NCBI GenBank assembly: GCA_900555225.1
Contig: USKL01000104.1
Location: 1-6,022, forward strand
DNA: 6,022 nt
DNA from: an uncultured Collinsella sp.
GTDB taxonomy: Bacteria > Actinomycetota > Coriobacteriia > Coriobacteriales > Coriobacteriaceae
Reading direction: 5' to 3'
Shown here: piece after piece, positions 5,836-6,022 of the stretch
Numbering within the stretch: position 1 is the first letter of the stretch
Layout: each line of letters opens with the position of its first letter
Program-made: the position numbers and the translations under genes
The notes under the pieces: model-generated
The model's input: the letters and a program-made list of their open reading frames with translations, nothing else
Databases searched by the model: none
What the model was told of the DNA's origin: nothing

Positions 5836-6022
5836 CAGCTCTTCTTCGAAACCCCCTCAACGTTCATAACGGGTATTTCAAACATTATGCCCGTGTTCGG
5901 CCTGTCCAGCCTGCCGGCATGCTCGTGAATTATTTGCTTCACAAGCGCAAGCCTTTCATCATCCCTCGGTATTATCATAAGCATCTTTACCGTTTCCTGA
6001 CCGGGATTGATAAAGTGCCTTA
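5835..6022 (-). CDS. Probable P-II-like regulatory protein, C-terminal end
   Basis: The open frame enters from the right edge and gives 61 residues before TGA at 5837-5835. It reads as a strand (ETVKMLMIIP), a helix (RDDERLALVKQIIHEHAG) and a strand (TGIMFEIPVMNVEGV), the beta-alpha-beta layout of the second half of a ferredoxin-like P-II fold; the stretch NTGIMFEIPV resembles the GxG-(I/V)F-x-(L/I)PV element of P-II-type proteins. P-II-like proteins bind nucleotides and control transporters or enzymes, often one encoded next door; here that neighbour is the antiporter start, overlapping by one base, so a role in antiporter control would be sensible but is inferred. The first half is outside the window, so the family call is moderate. 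Counted G+C at 5836-6022 is 89 of 187, and codons ATA, AGG and CTT are frequent, unlike the genes to its left. Confidence 0.5.
   Translation of the reverse strand, partial: RHFINPGQETVKMLMIIPRDDERLALVKQIIHEHAGRLDRPNTGIMFEIPVMNVEGVSKKS

Overview
All recognisable genes lie on the minus strand, so the window reads right to left. Most of it (about 1-5570) looks like the chromosome of a G+C-rich bacterium (a 60-base sample at 5101-5160 is 63% G+C). A single-chain AccD-AccA carboxyltransferase directly behind accC, plus a PTS sugar permease, would suit a gut Coriobacteriia member such as a Collinsella relative. That placement is an inference from general knowledge and was not tested.

Layout in transcription order: (1) 6022-5835, the C-terminal end of a probable P-II-like regulatory protein, cut by the window edge. 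(2) 5835-5686, the first ~50 codons of a CPA2-type monovalent cation/H+ antiporter, whose ATG overlaps the previous stop. (3) 5685-5572, a ~38-codon stretch I cannot assign. (4) 5572-4720, the C-terminal ~284 residues of biotin carboxylase AccC, in frame with the two preceding pieces so that one 371-codon ORF results. (5) 4733-3009, accDA. (6) 2968-1754, a stand-alone PTS EIIC permease of the glucose/beta-glucoside superfamily, followed by a good intrinsic terminator at 1715-1680. (7) 1604-450, a cation diffusion facilitator, probably of the manganese-type subgroup. (8) 410-1, the N-terminal part of a histidine phosphatase family protein, probably co-transcribed with the CDF gene.

AccC and AccDA belong to acetyl-CoA carboxylase, which makes malonyl-CoA for fatty acid synthesis. 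The biotin carrier AccB is not in the window. The EIIC gene appears to be in the same transcript and ends at the terminator. The CDF and phosphatase genes form a second unit, which may start from a weak promoter candidate just after the terminator.

The most striking observation is the seam at about 5570-5690. Biotin carboxylase loses its N-terminal ~165 residues, including the nucleotide-binding glycine loop, and is joined in frame to an antiporter start that comes from DNA of about 48% G+C with different codon habits. A chimeric assembly or a genuine rearrangement could explain this; I consider an assembly chimera more likely than a working fusion enzyme. A second, subtler feature is the accDA-EIIC junction, where a duplicated ribosome-binding/start cassette and an inverted repeat could form two mutually exclusive hairpins. 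I found no RNA genes, CRISPR arrays, insertion sequences or defence systems.
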